From contig NZ_ACJX03000001.1 in NCBI RefSeq assembly GCF_000160455.2, positions 434,001 to 498,000 on the forward strand: a DNA stretch of 64,000 bases, given 5' to 3'. The DNA is from Acetomicrobium hydrogeniformans ATCC BAA-1850 (GTDB taxonomy: Bacteria; Synergistota; Synergistia; Synergistales; Acetomicrobiaceae). The notes under the pieces are model-generated. The model was given only the letters and a program-made list of their open reading frames with translations, was not told where the DNA came from and made no database searches. Positions 54,522-63,881 of this stretch are shown piece after piece. The translations under genes were made by a program, and so were the position numbers. Positions within the stretch are counted from its first letter, which is position 1, and every line of letters starts with the position of its first letter.

Positions 54522-55535
54522 TCATAACCATTTCGCAGCCGTGGCCTTAAACACTACATATATATTCATCCCGGGGCTTAATTTGAGTTCCCTGGCAGCT
54601 TCATCGGTAATTAAGGCAACCAAGTTTATCTCCCCTATAGATAAGGTAACCCTTATCTGACTGCCATTACAATAGGCCATCTCTCTAATAAAACCATATA
54701 ACAAATTACGAGCAGAGGTCCTTTCAGGATATTCAGCCAAAAGTATCTCCGATGGACTGATTGACACTACGCCAGATTGCGATGGGGCTCCGGAAATAAA
54801 AATCTTTTGACCATCCCTTAACCTTTTACAGTACAAGCCGTTTTCAAGCTTTTCCCAAGGGCCGGGGATTATGTTCTCAGGCCCCTGACGCACAATGCGA
54901 CCGCCCCAAAGCGAAAGGATCTCATCGGCAGTGCTGTAAAGCCATCCCAGATCATGGCTTACCATGATAATAGTCGTTTTCCATTCCCTTTTTGCCTTGA
55001 TCACGGCCTGATTTATTAAGGCTTCCGATACTTTGTCGACATTTGCCGTCGGCTCATCGAGCAATAAAACATCGGGCCTTAAAGCGAGACGCGCTGCCAA
55101 GGCTACGCGCTGAGCTTCGCCTCCCGAGAGCTCATGCCAGGCTCTGTATAAAAAATCTCTTGGCTGCAAACCAACCATTTCAAGCGCTTCCACAACCCTG
55201 CTTTTAATGGTCTTCGAATCATATCCGCGTAATTTCAAGCCATAGGCCACATTGTCCTTTACCTTTCGAGTCAATAGACGTGCATTTTGTAAAAGCATTG
55301 TTACTTCTTGGCGGAAAAGTGAGGCCTTTTGCGACGTAACGGAAGAGCCTTTATATATAATTTGGCCTTCGCTCGGCTCATCTAAAAATGCCAAAATTCT
55401 GAGCAATGTCGTCTTACCGCTCCCGTTCGGGCCGACTAGGCCGTAAATCTTACCCCCTTCTATAGCCAAACGATCTACGGATAGAGCACATCTGTCGTTG
55501 TAAAAACGTTTAATATCTCTTAACTCATAAAGCAT
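54522..55535 (-). CDS. tupC: Tungstate ABC transporter ATP-binding protein with TOBE domain
   Basis: A 337-residue ATPase: Walker A GPNGSGKTT, signature LSGGEAQRVA, Walker B VLLLDEPTANVD, and a C-terminal TOBE/Mop-like segment (from about 270; NLLYGFIREMAYCNGSQIRV) that senses oxyanions. It is third in the tup operon, 6 bases after the permease gene. The pairing with a TupA-type binding protein supports tungstate over molybdate. Confidence 0.88.
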   Translation of the reverse strand: MLYELRDIKRFYNDRCALSVDRLAIEGGKIYGLVGPNGSGKTTLLRILAFLDEPSEGQIIYKGSSVTSQKASLFRQEVTMLLQNARLLTRKVKDNVAYGLKLRGYDSKTIKSRVVEALEMVGLQPRDFLYRAWHELSGGEAQRVALAARLALRPDVLLLDEPTANVDKVSEALINQAVIKAKREWKTTIIMVSHDLGWLYSTADEILSLWGGRIVRQGPENIIPGPWEKLENGLYCKRLRDGQKIFISGAPSQSGVVSISPSEILLAEYPERTSARNLLYGFIREMAYCNGSQIRVTLSIGEINLVALITDEAARELKLSPGMNIYVVFKATAAKWL

Positions 55536-55541
55536 ATCTGT

Positions 55542-56240
55542 TCACCTTGTCTGCCTTCTTCGCTTAGCATATGATAGTGTGCTGTTGACTATAAAGGCTA
55601 TCAACAGCAAGATCATCCCCAAGGCTATCCCCATGGCAAATTGCCCCTTGTTTGTTTCAAATGCCATTGCCGTGGTAATTGTTCTCGTTCTCCATTTTAT
55701 GTTTCCGCCTAACATTGAGGCAGCACCAACCTCGGATATAACGCGTCCATATGCGGTAATTGCTGCCATAAGCATCCCATATCTCGCCTCCCATAAGATG
55801 TCAAATAACAGCCTTTTTCCGCTGGCTCCTAGCGTTAAAAGGGTGTCCCTTACCGACAAATCCAGCTCTTCGATGGATTGTGCTGAAAGTGCAATCACAA
55901 TAGGCAGGGCCAGAACCACTTCGCCCACTATAACGCCTTTTAGAGTAAAAAGCAGATTCATACCGCCCAGTGGTCCACGATTTGAAATAAAGGCATACAC
56001 CCATAGTCCGACCAATACCGTGGGAAGGGCAAGCAATGCATCGAAAACGGATCTAAAAAACCGTCTGCCTGGAAAATCGAAGTAACCCAATAAAAAACCC
56101 AAAGGAAGACCTATAACAAGAGATATTATTATCGCAGCCGTAGAAGCCCTCAATGTAGCGGAGACGGCCGAATATACCTCCTCATCTCCTTTTAAAAGCA
56201 ACACAAAGGCTTCCGCTATTCCAGAAAGGATATATTCCAT
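55542..56240 (-). CDS. tupB: Tungstate ABC transporter permease
   Basis: A 232-residue permease with about five membrane segments. The EAA-type loop is TLGASGKRLLFDILWEARYG, and FDALLALPTVLVGLWVYAF is typical for TupB/ModB. ATG 56240 follows GGGAGG; the longer frame from 56303 would start in the intergenic hairpin. It is the membrane part of the tup system. Confidence 0.88.
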   Translation of the reverse strand: MEYILSGIAEAFVLLLKGDEEVYSAVSATLRASTAAIIISLVIGLPLGFLLGYFDFPGRRFFRSVFDALLALPTVLVGLWVYAFISNRGPLGGMNLLFTLKGVIVGEVVLALPIVIALSAQSIEELDLSVRDTLLTLGASGKRLLFDILWEARYGMLMAAITAYGRVISEVGAASMLGGNIKWRTRTITTAMAFETNKGQFAMGIALGMILLLIAFIVNSTLSYAKRRRQTR

Positions 56241-56290
56241 GATGTTACCTCCCTCGAAAGTTGCGATGCTCAAAAAGATTATATACACAA

Positions 56291-56330
56291 ATATAAAAAA
56301 CAATAAGCCGCCACAGGGGGATGCGGCGGC
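56291..56330 (-). terminator. Attenuating terminator between tupA and tupB
   Basis: GCCGCC 56307-56312 and GGCGGC 56325-56330 pair. On the minus strand the hairpin is followed by TTATTGTTTTTT. It sits in the gap after tupA and would lower tupBC expression relative to the binding protein. Confidence 0.7.
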
Positions 56331-56382
56331 CTATATGGGGGATTGGAGCATCTATATAAAACTTAAAAAGCGCAGGATGTCA

Positions 56383-57243
56383 TTAATTTGTCCCCAAAGC
56401 CATATTTGCGTTCGGGAAGAAAAGTTGTTTGCCCATGAGCCTGAAATCGGCTATGGCTTGCTGGGCTTTTGGAGTAACAATCCATTCGATAAACTTCTTT
56501 GCCAAATCGTATTTGACATTGGGGCAATTCTCAGGATTTACCGCAATTACGCTATATTGATTCATCAAGAAAGAATCCCCTTCAGATAAAATAACGAGTG
56601 GAGGATTCCCTTCGTAGTTAGCTTCATATCTAATGTAAGTGCCTCTATCGGTTAACGTATAGCCTCCCTTTTCGGCAGCTACGTTAATCGTAACTAACAT
56701 ACCTTGACCTGTCTGCACATACCATTCTTCTTTGTCAGGAATAGCCAAACCCGCCTGCACCCAAATAAATTTCTCCTTGGCATGAGTGCCCGATTCATCG
56801 GCTCTGCTGACAAATACGGCCTCCTTTTCGGCAACCTTCTTTAATGCTTCAGTAGAAGACAACCCCTTTATGCCAGCCGGATCGTCCTCTGGGCCAATTA
56901 TCACAAAGTCATTGTACATTACTTGAGTCCTATCAACTCCATATCCGGCTTCTATAAATTTCTCCTCAGAATCAGGATCGTGAACCAGCAGAACATCTAC
57001 ATCACAATTTTCTCCCAACTTTAAAGCCTTCCCAGTACCCGTAGCCGTCCATTGAAGAGTTATTCCCGTATCTTCATTGAACATGGGTGCAAGATAATCG
57101 AGAAGACCGGTATCGTCGGTACTTGTTGTAGTTGCCATTAAAAGGACGTCTTCTGCTTCTGCGAACCCTTGCCCAAGAGAAAAAACCACCAATATAGCTA
57201 CAAAAACAATCAGCAACCGCGAGGTCAACCTTTTCATGTCCAT
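56383..57243 (-). CDS. tupA: Tungstate-binding protein TupA
   Basis: A 286-residue exported protein. The mature part opens LLMATTTSTDDTGLLDYLAP, a hallmark of TupA, and continues with TGTGKALKLGENCDVDVLLV and FVSRADESGTHAKEKFIW. The signal peptide covers the first ~30 residues. ATG 57243 follows GGGAGG by 7 bases. It binds tungstate (WO4) with high affinity in the periplasm. Tungstate fits tungsten-pterin enzymes of anaerobes. It is preceded by a cofactor riboswitch candidate. Confidence 0.92.
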   Translation of the reverse strand: MDMKRLTSRLLIVFVAILVVFSLGQGFAEAEDVLLMATTTSTDDTGLLDYLAPMFNEDTGITLQWTATGTGKALKLGENCDVDVLLVHDPDSEEKFIEAGYGVDRTQVMYNDFVIIGPEDDPAGIKGLSSTEALKKVAEKEAVFVSRADESGTHAKEKFIWVQAGLAIPDKEEWYVQTGQGMLVTINVAAEKGGYTLTDRGTYIRYEANYEGNPPLVILSEGDSFLMNQYSVIAVNPENCPNVKYDLAKKFIEWIVTPKAQQAIADFRLMGKQLFFPNANMALGTN

Positions 57244-57273
57244 GATAATTCCTCCCTTGCTTAATTTTTTCAC

Positions 57274-57418
57274 AAAAAAATTAGTCCCCTTCCCGCCGGG
57301 AAAAGGACTAATGTTCTTTCTCCTCCTTTCCGAGCGGGAGGCCCTTTCGTTTCCGAAAAGACCCTATCGGTCAACGCTCATAGACCGCAAAGATCCTTAG
57401 AACCGTTGACTCGGAGGT
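57274..57418 (-). promoter_or_regulatory. Molybdenum/tungsten cofactor (Moco) riboswitch candidate with terminator
   Basis: On the minus strand, 57418 down to about 57316 shows Moco-RNA features: CUCC at the 5' end and GGAGG at the 3' end for the basal stem, GTCAACG pairing with CGTTGAC, a CTAAG/TATG tetraloop-receptor-like pair, the hairpin CTTTTCGGAAACGAAAG with a GNRA-type loop, and GCCTCCC...CGGAAAGGAGG. It is followed by a terminator: TTAGTCC 57281-57287 with its complement 57305-57311, and a T-run (57274-57280). Direct control of tupA by the cofactor is the likely meaning. Recognition is by eye only. Confidence 0.8.
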
Positions 57419-57488
57419 TATATTATTAAAATTAAGATATGTTTACATTGATAATAATACTAAACATAAAAATAAATGTCAATGAAGG

Positions 57489-58943
57489 TCATTCCCATAC
57501 CCTCATTACTGCTTTAACCGATGGTTTAGAGAGATAACTGGCCACTATAAACACGACAAAAGTTACGACAAAAGTAGGCACGATGGGATGTAATCCGTGA
57601 AGCAAAAAGGCATATTTGCTCAATGCAATAAATAAGATTACGCCGGTTATCATGGAGGCCAGAGCTCCTGAAGCAGTTGCGCGTTTCCAATAAAGGCCCA
57701 TCACAATCGGCCAAAAAAATACAGCCTCAAGCCCACCAAAGGCAAAAAGATTAATCCACACTATCAGACTTGGAGGCTTAAAGGCCACGAGAAACACCGT
57801 GACCCCTATAATAGTCGTAACTAAAAGGCTGATGCGCCTGATCTTTTTGTCGTCATATGCAGCGCCAGGATTAATATAACCAACGTACAGATCATTTATA
57901 ATTGCTGCCGAGGCCAATATAAGTTGAGAATCTACTGTGGACATAATAGATGCCATGGGCCCCGCTAAAAAGATCCCGGCAAAAATCGGAGGAAGGACTT
58001 TGACCGTTAAAGTCGGTATAACGGAATCAACTGCTTCTATGTTGGGCAGTACGGCCCTCCCCAATGCGCCAGCCAGATGCATACCCAACATTAGAAAGCC
58101 GGTCACGAATGTGCCAATTACTATTGCCTTATGCATGGATTTGGAATCTTTATAACTGATACACCTAACAGCGGTGTGAGGTAAGCCAATTATTCCAAAG
58201 CACACCAATATCCAAAAAGATAAGATAAAGGGCTTTGTGATAAATCCGTCGACCCCGAAAGGCGTCAATAAATCCGGGTTTATCTCCATCAATTTGGCGC
58301 TTATGGCATTCATCCCGCCTGCTGCCTTTGTGATTCCAAACACCAACGCCAAAGTCCCCAACATCATGACAATGCCCTGAAAGGCATCTGTCAATACCAC
58401 TGCCCTAAATCCTCCTATTACCGTATAAAATATTACGGTAATAGCAAATATAGTGAGACCTACCTCGTAAGGAAGGCCTATAGCCTCAAACAACCTGGCG
58501 CCTCCTATGAATTGTGCAACAATAGCTGCAGTGAAAAATAATAACAAACTGATTGATGCCATAATCACTATTGGTGTGCTTTCATATCTGGCTCTCAGGA
58601 AATCGTTAATTGTTATAGCATTAATCTTACGCGCAACAATGGCAAACTTCTTGCCCAAAAAGCCCAGAGTAAGGTATGCCGTTGGAACTTGAATCATCGC
58701 AAGCAACACCCAACCCAGCCCCATCTTATAGGCCATCCCCGGGCCACCCACAAAGCTACTTGCGCTAACATAGGAAGCAACCAACGTCATGGCAAGTACA
58801 AAGCCGCCCATTGAACGACTACCTATAAAGTATTCGCTAAGAAAGGACCCCTTTGTTTCCGACATTTTCCTGTTTGCAATATATCCAATCCCGCATATTA
58901 TAATAAGATAAAGCGCTAATGTAATTGCAATATCGATATTCAC
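57489..58943 (-). CDS. panF: Sodium/pantothenate-type symporter (SSS family)
   Basis: A 484-residue membrane protein with about 13 hydrophobic segments. PanF-like features are SEYFIGSRSMGGFVLAMTLV, SASSFVGGPGMAYKMGLGW and LAGPMASIMSTVDSQLILAS. The start is GTG 58943 after AGGTGAGG. It is encoded directly after a YhdT-like small membrane protein, the usual PanF partner, which favours pantothenate as substrate. Confidence 0.85.
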   Translation of the reverse strand: MNIDIAITLALYLIIICGIGYIANRKMSETKGSFLSEYFIGSRSMGGFVLAMTLVASYVSASSFVGGPGMAYKMGLGWVLLAMIQVPTAYLTLGFLGKKFAIVARKINAITINDFLRARYESTPIVIMASISLLLFFTAAIVAQFIGGARLFEAIGLPYEVGLTIFAITVIFYTVIGGFRAVVLTDAFQGIVMMLGTLALVFGITKAAGGMNAISAKLMEINPDLLTPFGVDGFITKPFILSFWILVCFGIIGLPHTAVRCISYKDSKSMHKAIVIGTFVTGFLMLGMHLAGALGRAVLPNIEAVDSVIPTLTVKVLPPIFAGIFLAGPMASIMSTVDSQLILASAAIINDLYVGYINPGAAYDDKKIRRISLLVTTIIGVTVFLVAFKPPSLIVWINLFAFGGLEAVFFWPIVMGLYWKRATASGALASMITGVILFIALSKYAFLLHGLHPIVPTFVVTFVVFIVASYLSKPSVKAVMRVWE

Positions 58944-58949
58944 GATTCC

Positions 58950-59258
58950 TCACCTTACCTTAAGGTCATTTCTCCCGTCCGTCTCGAGAGACATGTCGTG
59001 AAAGAAAAATTTAACCAAAAACCAGGAGGCGAAAGAAAAGACAATGAACCCTACGACACAACTCCAAAAAAACCAGCTTGGCAAACCCATAACGAACTTA
59101 TAGCTAGATAGAGGTTTTGACCCCATGCCATAGGCGAACCCATACCACCAAACGAAGTAAAGCACGGTCAATATTATCGAGTATAGAGCCTCACTCTTGG
59201 CTGACTTATAACGCTTGTCTTCTCCGATATCTTCCAAATTAACAGTCTTCACAACCAC
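58950..59258 (-). CDS. yhdT: YhdT-family small membrane protein, partner of PanF
   Basis: A protein of about 102 residues with two membrane segments: [20 protein letters not shown] and [20 protein letters not shown]. The layout matches YhdT, nearly always next to panF. GTG 59258 has the better SD spacing than ATG 59264 (GGAGG lies only 3 bases before it). It overlaps the end of ilvD and is 6 bases from panF. Confidence 0.83.
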   Translation of the reverse strand: MVVKTVNLEDIGEDKRYKSAKSEALYSIILTVLYFVWWYGFAYGMGSKPLSSYKFVMGLPSWFFWSCVVGFIVFSFASWFLVKFFFHDMSLETDGRNDLKVR

Positions 59259-60927
59259 CGCCATTCACCTCCAAAACTGCTCCTTTAGCTCCCGAAGTGA
59301 CAAAAGCGCGGTACCGCTCCAAAAAGGGGCTGTCAAGCTTTCGAAGAAAAGGTTTCCATCCTTCTTTTCTCGAGTTTAACTCTTCTTCGCTAATATTAAC
59401 ATCAAGTTTACGAGCGGGAATGTCTATTATGACCTCGTCCCCCTCTCTGAGAAGTCCTATCGGCCCTCCGTCAGCTGCCTCAGGAGACACATGCCCAATG
59501 GAAGCTCCCCTTGTGGCCCCGCTGAAACGGCCGTCAGTAATGAGGGCAACATGTCTGTCCAATCCCATCCCTGCCAATGCGGAGGTTGGACCTAACATCT
59601 CTCTCATTCCCGGTCCTCCTTTGGGACCCTCATACCTTATGACCACTACATCACCTTTTTTTATTTGGCCGGAAAAGATAGCCTTTGTGGCCGCTTCTTC
59701 AGAGTCGAAAATCCTGGCAGGGCCTTTATGCTTCATCATTTCAGAAGAAACGGCGGATTGCTTTACGACCGCTCCGTCGGGTGCCAGGTTTCCGTGAAGG
59801 ACGGCAATGCCGCCTTCCCGATGATGAGGCCTTTCTACGGGTCGAATAACCTCGTCATCAAGAACATAAGCATCCTTGAGATTATAAGCAACTGTATTTG
59901 TCGTTACGGTCATAGCGCTGCCGTCGATAAGACCTGCATCGGATAACCTTTTCATGACTGCCAAAACTCCTCCCGCAAAATACAAATCTTCAACGTGATC
60001 GCTGCCCCCGGGGCTCATGTTGCATAAATGAGGACACTTTTTGCTCATATCATCAAAGATGGAAAGGGGGAGATTCAGGCCTGCCGCCCAGGCAATGGCG
60101 GGTAGATGCAAAGTGGTATTGGTAGAACCCCCCAACGCCATATCGACAGCAATTGCGTTTAAGAATGAGGCCTTTGTCAGAATTTGCCGAGGCGTAATTT
60201 TCTTCTCGATTAGCTTCATAACCGCCCTTCCCGTCTCCTTTGCCAATCTAATTCTCTCGGAAAATACCGCCGGTATAGTCCCGTTGCCGGGCAAGGCAAG
60301 TCCTAAAGCCTCCATCATACAATTCATCGTATTAGCCGTAAACATTCCGGCACAGGACCCACAGGTAGGACAAGCAGATTTTTCAAGTTTAATCAGCTCG
60401 GCATCCGTCAGCGCTCCTGCTGCATGTTTTCCTACTGCTTCGAACATAGAAGAAAGATCTACGGTTTTTCCTCCGTCGACCTTTCCGGTGAGCATGGGGC
60501 CACCGCTCAAAACAACGGACGGAATATCCAAACGGGCAGCGGCCATAGCCATACCGGGCACTATCTTGTCGCAATTCGTCACCAACACAAGGGCATCGAT
60601 CCCATGAGCTCTTGCCATTATTTCGACGGAATCCATTATATGTTCCCTGCTCGTCAGGGAGTATTTCATGCCTTCGTGATTCATCGCCAGCCCGTCGCAA
60701 ACCCCTATAGCGGGAAACTCGAGAGGTAAACCACCAGCTGCATACACTCCAGCCTTAACGGCTTCGACTAACGTCCTCAAATGGACATGGCCGGGGATTA
60801 TTGCATTATAGGCATTGACAACTCCTACCCATGGTCTTTCGATCTCCCACTTTTCATATCCTGCTGCCATTAAAAGCGACCTATGGGGCGCTCTGGAAAC
60901 TCCCTTTTTTACCGTATCACTTCGCAT
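59239..60927 (-). CDS. ilvD: Dihydroxy-acid dehydratase
   Basis: A full-length 562-residue Fe-S dehydratase of branched-chain amino acid synthesis. The cluster Cys lie in [11 protein letters not shown] and [20 protein letters not shown]; the substrate region includes [12 protein letters not shown]. The C-terminal domain has [23 protein letters not shown] 60927 follows GGAG. It overlaps the aminotransferase gene end by 11 bases; no other ilv genes are in the window. Confidence 0.95.
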   Translation of the reverse strand: MRSDTVKKGVSRAPHRSLLMAAGYEKWEIERPWVGVVNAYNAIIPGHVHLRTLVEAVKAGVYAAGGLPLEFPAIGVCDGLAMNHEGMKYSLTSREHIMDSVEIMARAHGIDALVLVTNCDKIVPGMAMAAARLDIPSVVLSGGPMLTGKVDGGKTVDLSSMFEAVGKHAAGALTDAELIKLEKSACPTCGSCAGMFTANTMNCMMEALGLALPGNGTIPAVFSERIRLAKETGRAVMKLIEKKITPRQILTKASFLNAIAVDMALGGSTNTTLHLPAIAWAAGLNLPLSIFDDMSKKCPHLCNMSPGGSDHVEDLYFAGGVLAVMKRLSDAGLIDGSAMTVTTNTVAYNLKDAYVLDDEVIRPVERPHHREGGIAVLHGNLAPDGAVVKQSAVSSEMMKHKGPARIFDSEEAATKAIFSGQIKKGDVVVIRYEGPKGGPGMREMLGPTSALAGMGLDRHVALITDGRFSGATRGASIGHVSPEAADGGPIGLLREGDEVIIDIPARKLDVNISEEELNSRKEGWKPFLRKLDSPFLERYRAFVTSGAKGAVLEVNGGGCEDC

Positions 60928-62083
60928 TATTCATTTCTCCTTCCACTTTTCTCAAAAAAATAGACAAACACTTAAGTCCTTCTTGCAATACTTCGCTGGA
61001 GCAAGCATAACCTATCCTTGCCCAACCGTTAAATTCCGGGCCAAAGGCACTCCCCGGCACCAAAAAGGCACCTGTCTCAGCCAACAATCCTTCGCAAAAA
61101 TCACTTGATGAAATGCCATAGTCGCTAAAATTGAGAAAAGCTGTCGTTCCCGCCTTCGGCGGGATCCAACCAACCTTTTTTTCATCGGCAACCCACGAAG
61201 ACAAGATCTTAAAATTTTTCCGCACGATCTTCAAATTCCTCTCCAAAAGTCGATCCCTGTTCTTCAAAGCTATAAGCGCAAGGTATTCATCAACGAGTCC
61301 ACAGCTTATGGTCATGTAATCTCGATGGGAAAAACATTGTTTTATAACCTCTGGAGACCCAACTATCCAGCCCAACCTCAATCCGGCAAGAGAAAACACC
61401 TTAGACATGCTTCCGGTACTAATCCCCTTTTCGTATAAATCGACTATTGAAGGGGTCTTAAAACTTGCTTCGTGCTCCAAACCCCTATAGACTTCGTCGC
61501 ACAAAATATAAGCATCGTATCTTTTCGCTATATCCACTATGCGCTTTAAAAAATCACCGTCCATTAAGGCGCCAGTGGGGTTATTCGGATTATTTAGGCA
61601 GATCATCTTAAGATTTTTGGCGGTTTTAGCCACTACCTCAAGCTCATTTAGATCGGGCAAGAAATTGTTTTCCGGACGTAGAGGCAAAAGATAAACGGAT
61701 GCTCCAAATGACTTTGGAACGCTATATAACTGTTGGTATGTGGGATAGACAGATACGACACCATCGCCGGGATTTACGAGTGAAAATTGCGTCAAAAAAT
61801 TTGCTCCTATTCCGCCCTGTGTGATCAAGACATTGTCTTCATCCATACTGTTATATAGCGAAGCAATGGCCCTTCGTAATTCGCCCGAACCGGGTATTTC
61901 CCCATAAGTAAGTTTAATTCCCGCAATATCCCTCATTGCTCCAGCCGGATCTTGCAATAAATTCAGAAGCTCTTCCACTTTGAGCGATTCCACACAAGTT
62001 TCGGCAATATTGTACTTGGCTTTAGTCTCGTACCGGTTCATCCACTCCTCAACACCGAAGGGTTCAATATACAACTCGATCAT
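60917..62083 (-). CDS. PLP-dependent aminotransferase (class I/II)
   Basis: A 388-residue fold-type I aminotransferase. [13 protein letters not shown], the Asp in [11 protein letters not shown] and the PLP lysine in [18 protein letters not shown] are in place. The C-terminal Arg region is [10 protein letters not shown]. Start ATG 62083 or TTG 62074. It is coupled to ilvD, so a branched-chain or related amino acid is a plausible substrate, though the family is broad. Confidence 0.88.
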   Translation of the reverse strand: MIELYIEPFGVEEWMNRYETKAKYNIAETCVESLKVEELLNLLQDPAGAMRDIAGIKLTYGEIPGSGELRRAIASLYNSMDEDNVLITQGGIGANFLTQFSLVNPGDGVVSVYPTYQQLYSVPKSFGASVYLLPLRPENNFLPDLNELEVVAKTAKNLKMICLNNPNNPTGALMDGDFLKRIVDIAKRYDAYILCDEVYRGLEHEASFKTPSIVDLYEKGISTGSMSKVFSLAGLRLGWIVGSPEVIKQCFSHRDYMTISCGLVDEYLALIALKNRDRLLERNLKIVRKNFKILSSWVADEKKVGWIPPKAGTTAFLNFSDYGISSSDFCEGLLAETGAFLVPGSAFGPEFNGWARIGYACSSEVLQEGLKCLSIFLRKVEGEMNNAK

Positions 62084-62091
62084 CCCTTTCT

Positions 62092-62562
62092 TTAGTCCTG
62101 TTGTTTACAGATAAAACGATAAGCACATTTATAACACCTTCCGTCCCCTTCTTCCAGCGGGGGAGGAGGAAAATCTTTAGAGAGCACATCTAAAGCTTCA
62201 TCTGCAATTTGCATCAAATAGCCTTTCGTCCTCTTATTCCAGCGTATTTTGAACTTTTTCCCTCGATATTGCAATAGCCCGTAGGGTACTTTGAAACCTG
62301 CCTCTTCCAGCAGGAAGCAATAACATAAAAGTTGTAATCTGTGGCTTTCCATTGGTTCATCGTAGTTTGAGCTTTTATACTCTATCGGTATGTGCCAGGG
62401 GCCTTTTTTTATTACCGCATCGGGCCTGCCCGTAAAAATTTGCCCCTTCCACAATTTCGAATCGATGCTTAAGGGAATTTCCCTCATCCACCAAACGTAA
62501 ATACCCAATATGCAGATTGCAGCGATTGCAATGCCAGCTATTTCAACATCAAATACAAACAA
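62092..62562 (-). CDS. Membrane-anchored C-terminal half of a Cas4-like nuclease
   Basis: A 156-residue protein from TTG 62562. It opens with one transmembrane helix (IAGIAIAAICILGIYVWW). It then shows the PD-(D/E)XK core of Cas4/RecB-like proteins: FTGRPDAVIKKG, IPIEYKSS with the catalytic E-x-K, and the Cys tail CYKCAYRFIC that binds an Fe-S cluster. GGAGGT (62571-62576) gives it an independent ribosome site inside the preceding gene. The N-terminal Cys of Cas4 is on the neighbouring polypeptide. No cas1/cas2 or CRISPR is nearby. Confidence 0.72.
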   Translation of the reverse strand: MFVFDVEIAGIAIAAICILGIYVWWMREIPLSIDSKLWKGQIFTGRPDAVIKKGPWHIPIEYKSSNYDEPMESHRLQLLCYCFLLEEAGFKVPYGLLQYRGKKFKIRWNKRTKGYLMQIADEALDVLSKDFPPPPLEEGDGRCYKCAYRFICKQQD

Positions 62563-62789
62563 AGCAAGACACCTCCAACAGCGATGAGAAAAAAGGCAGC
62601 CCTCCAGACGCTACTCCAAAAACCTTTAAGCTTTTCCAGGAAGCCAAACCATCTATGGGCCCTTTGCCCCTTTTGAAGGGCTTTTCCGCCACCGTTGCCC
62701 TGAGGGGTAAAACCATGGGCCCTATACCATGCCGCACGGGGGCAATATACGTATTGTGCTAGTAATGATGCGCTTATTCTATCTTTCAT
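62538..62789 (-). CDS. N-terminal part of the split Cas4-like nuclease, with C-terminal membrane helix
   Basis: An 83-residue protein. SASLLAQYVYCPRAAWYRAH is the canonical Cas4 N-terminus with its first Fe-S Cys. A membrane helix follows near the C-terminus (AAFFLIAVGGVLLCLYLMLK). It ends 25 bases inside the next gene, in another frame. Together the two products carry all Cas4 elements, split at a pair of membrane helices. Role unknown. Confidence 0.7.
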   Translation of the reverse strand: MKDRISASLLAQYVYCPRAAWYRAHGFTPQGNGGGKALQKGQRAHRWFGFLEKLKGFWSSVWRAAFFLIAVGGVLLCLYLMLK

Positions 62790-62862
62790 GTAAGTTTAAA
62801 ACCCCCTAAAATAAAGAGTATTATTTACCTGTAATCGATGTTACCACAAAGGGGGATTGAAA

Positions 62863-63279
62863 ATGAGCCTTGTAAAACTACAGGGAACGCCATCGTGTCT
62901 TGTTTGTGGAAACGAAAATAATAATCCTCGAAGTCTCGGACTAAACATCTTCTGGGACAATGAATCAAGGTGCACATCTATAAGTTTCATTCCCGACGAA
63001 AGCTGGTGTGGTTACGAAGGAATAGTTCACGGCGGACTGCTTGCAGCTATTATAGACGATGCCATGGCATGGTCAATAAAAGCGTCGGACGATGACATCT
63101 ATGTTACTGGAAAACTAACCATATCCTTTAGAAGGGCGGTGCGCTCCGGGGAAAAATACGTGGCCCAAGGTTTCCTTGAAAGAAAGGAGGGCAGAAGAGC
63201 TTATACTTCTGCCGTTATCAAGGATGAAGAAGGAAACACTTGCGTCGAAGGCGAGGCCGTTTTCATACGTGCAAAATGA
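62863..63279 (+). CDS. PaaI-type acyl-CoA thioesterase (hotdog fold)
   Basis: A 138-residue hotdog protein: an N-terminal SCLVCGNENNNPRSLGL segment, then GYEGIVHGGLLAAIIDDAMAW with the catalytic Asp, and YVTGKLTISFRRAVRSGE. ATG 62863 follows AAAGGGGG. It likely hydrolyses acyl- or aryl-CoA thioesters. It shares a transcript direction with the adenosyltransferase gene 40 bases on. Confidence 0.85.
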   Translation: MSLVKLQGTPSCLVCGNENNNPRSLGLNIFWDNESRCTSISFIPDESWCGYEGIVHGGLLAAIIDDAMAWSIKASDDDIYVTGKLTISFRRAVRSGEKYVAQGFLERKEGRRAYTSAVIKDEEGNTCVEGEAVFIRAK

Positions 63280-63318
63280 AAAAAGGAATAAAATTTTCAT
63301 CTCAAAGGGGGGCCAGCG

Positions 63319-63834
63319 TTGGAGATTAAAATAACGACCAAGACAGGAGATCAAGGCATGACCAGCCTTGGTAATGGCAAAAGAGTTCCCAAGGATCATC
63401 CAAGGGTCGAGTTATACGGAACCTTAGATGAATGTCAGGCACACATCGGAATGGCGCGTGCTACCTGCAAAAACGAAGAAATAAAGGATACGCTCTTGCG
63501 ATTGGAAAGGGATTTAAGCCGCTTTATGGGTTACTTGGCTTTATTTCCTGACTTAAGCGCTCCCGATGTCATTTGGCTGGAAGAAATTATTTCAAAGGTA
63601 TTACGTTCTATTTCGAAGGACAAACCAAGCTTTGTATTGCCCGGCGAATCCATATCGGAAGCAGCTCTCCATACAGCACGCACAGTGGCCAGAAGAGCAG
63701 AAAGGATAGCTGTAAAGTTATTGAGAAACAAAGAAATAGAGGAAAACGCCTATGTTTTTATCAATAGGTTATCTGATGCGTTATATGCCTTAGCATTGTG
63801 GACGAACAACGATTTACAAAATAGGGAGAATTAA
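63319..63834 (+). CDS. Cob(I)alamin adenosyltransferase (PduO type)
   Basis: A 171-residue ATR enzyme. TKTGDQGMTSLGNGKRV is the ATP-binding N-terminus, followed by LYGTLDECQAHIGMAR; the C-terminal part has HTARTVARRAER and FINRLSDALYALALW. TTG 63319 follows GGGGGG. It makes adenosylcobalamin for B12-dependent mutases, which amino-acid fermenters use heavily. Confidence 0.93.
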   Translation: MEIKITTKTGDQGMTSLGNGKRVPKDHPRVELYGTLDECQAHIGMARATCKNEEIKDTLLRLERDLSRFMGYLALFPDLSAPDVIWLEEIISKVLRSISKDKPSFVLPGESISEAALHTARTVARRAERIAVKLLRNKEIEENAYVFINRLSDALYALALWTNNDLQNREN

Positions 63835-63881
63835 GTATACTTTGTAAAAAATAAATACAACCATTAAGGAGGAAAAGCTAT

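Noticed and set aside
62538-62562. Programmed frameshift joining the two Cas4-like ORFs
   Set aside because: The downstream ORF has its own GGAGG SD and TTG start with good spacing, and I see no classical slippery heptamer. Two separate products are simpler, though a sequencing frameshift is not excluded.
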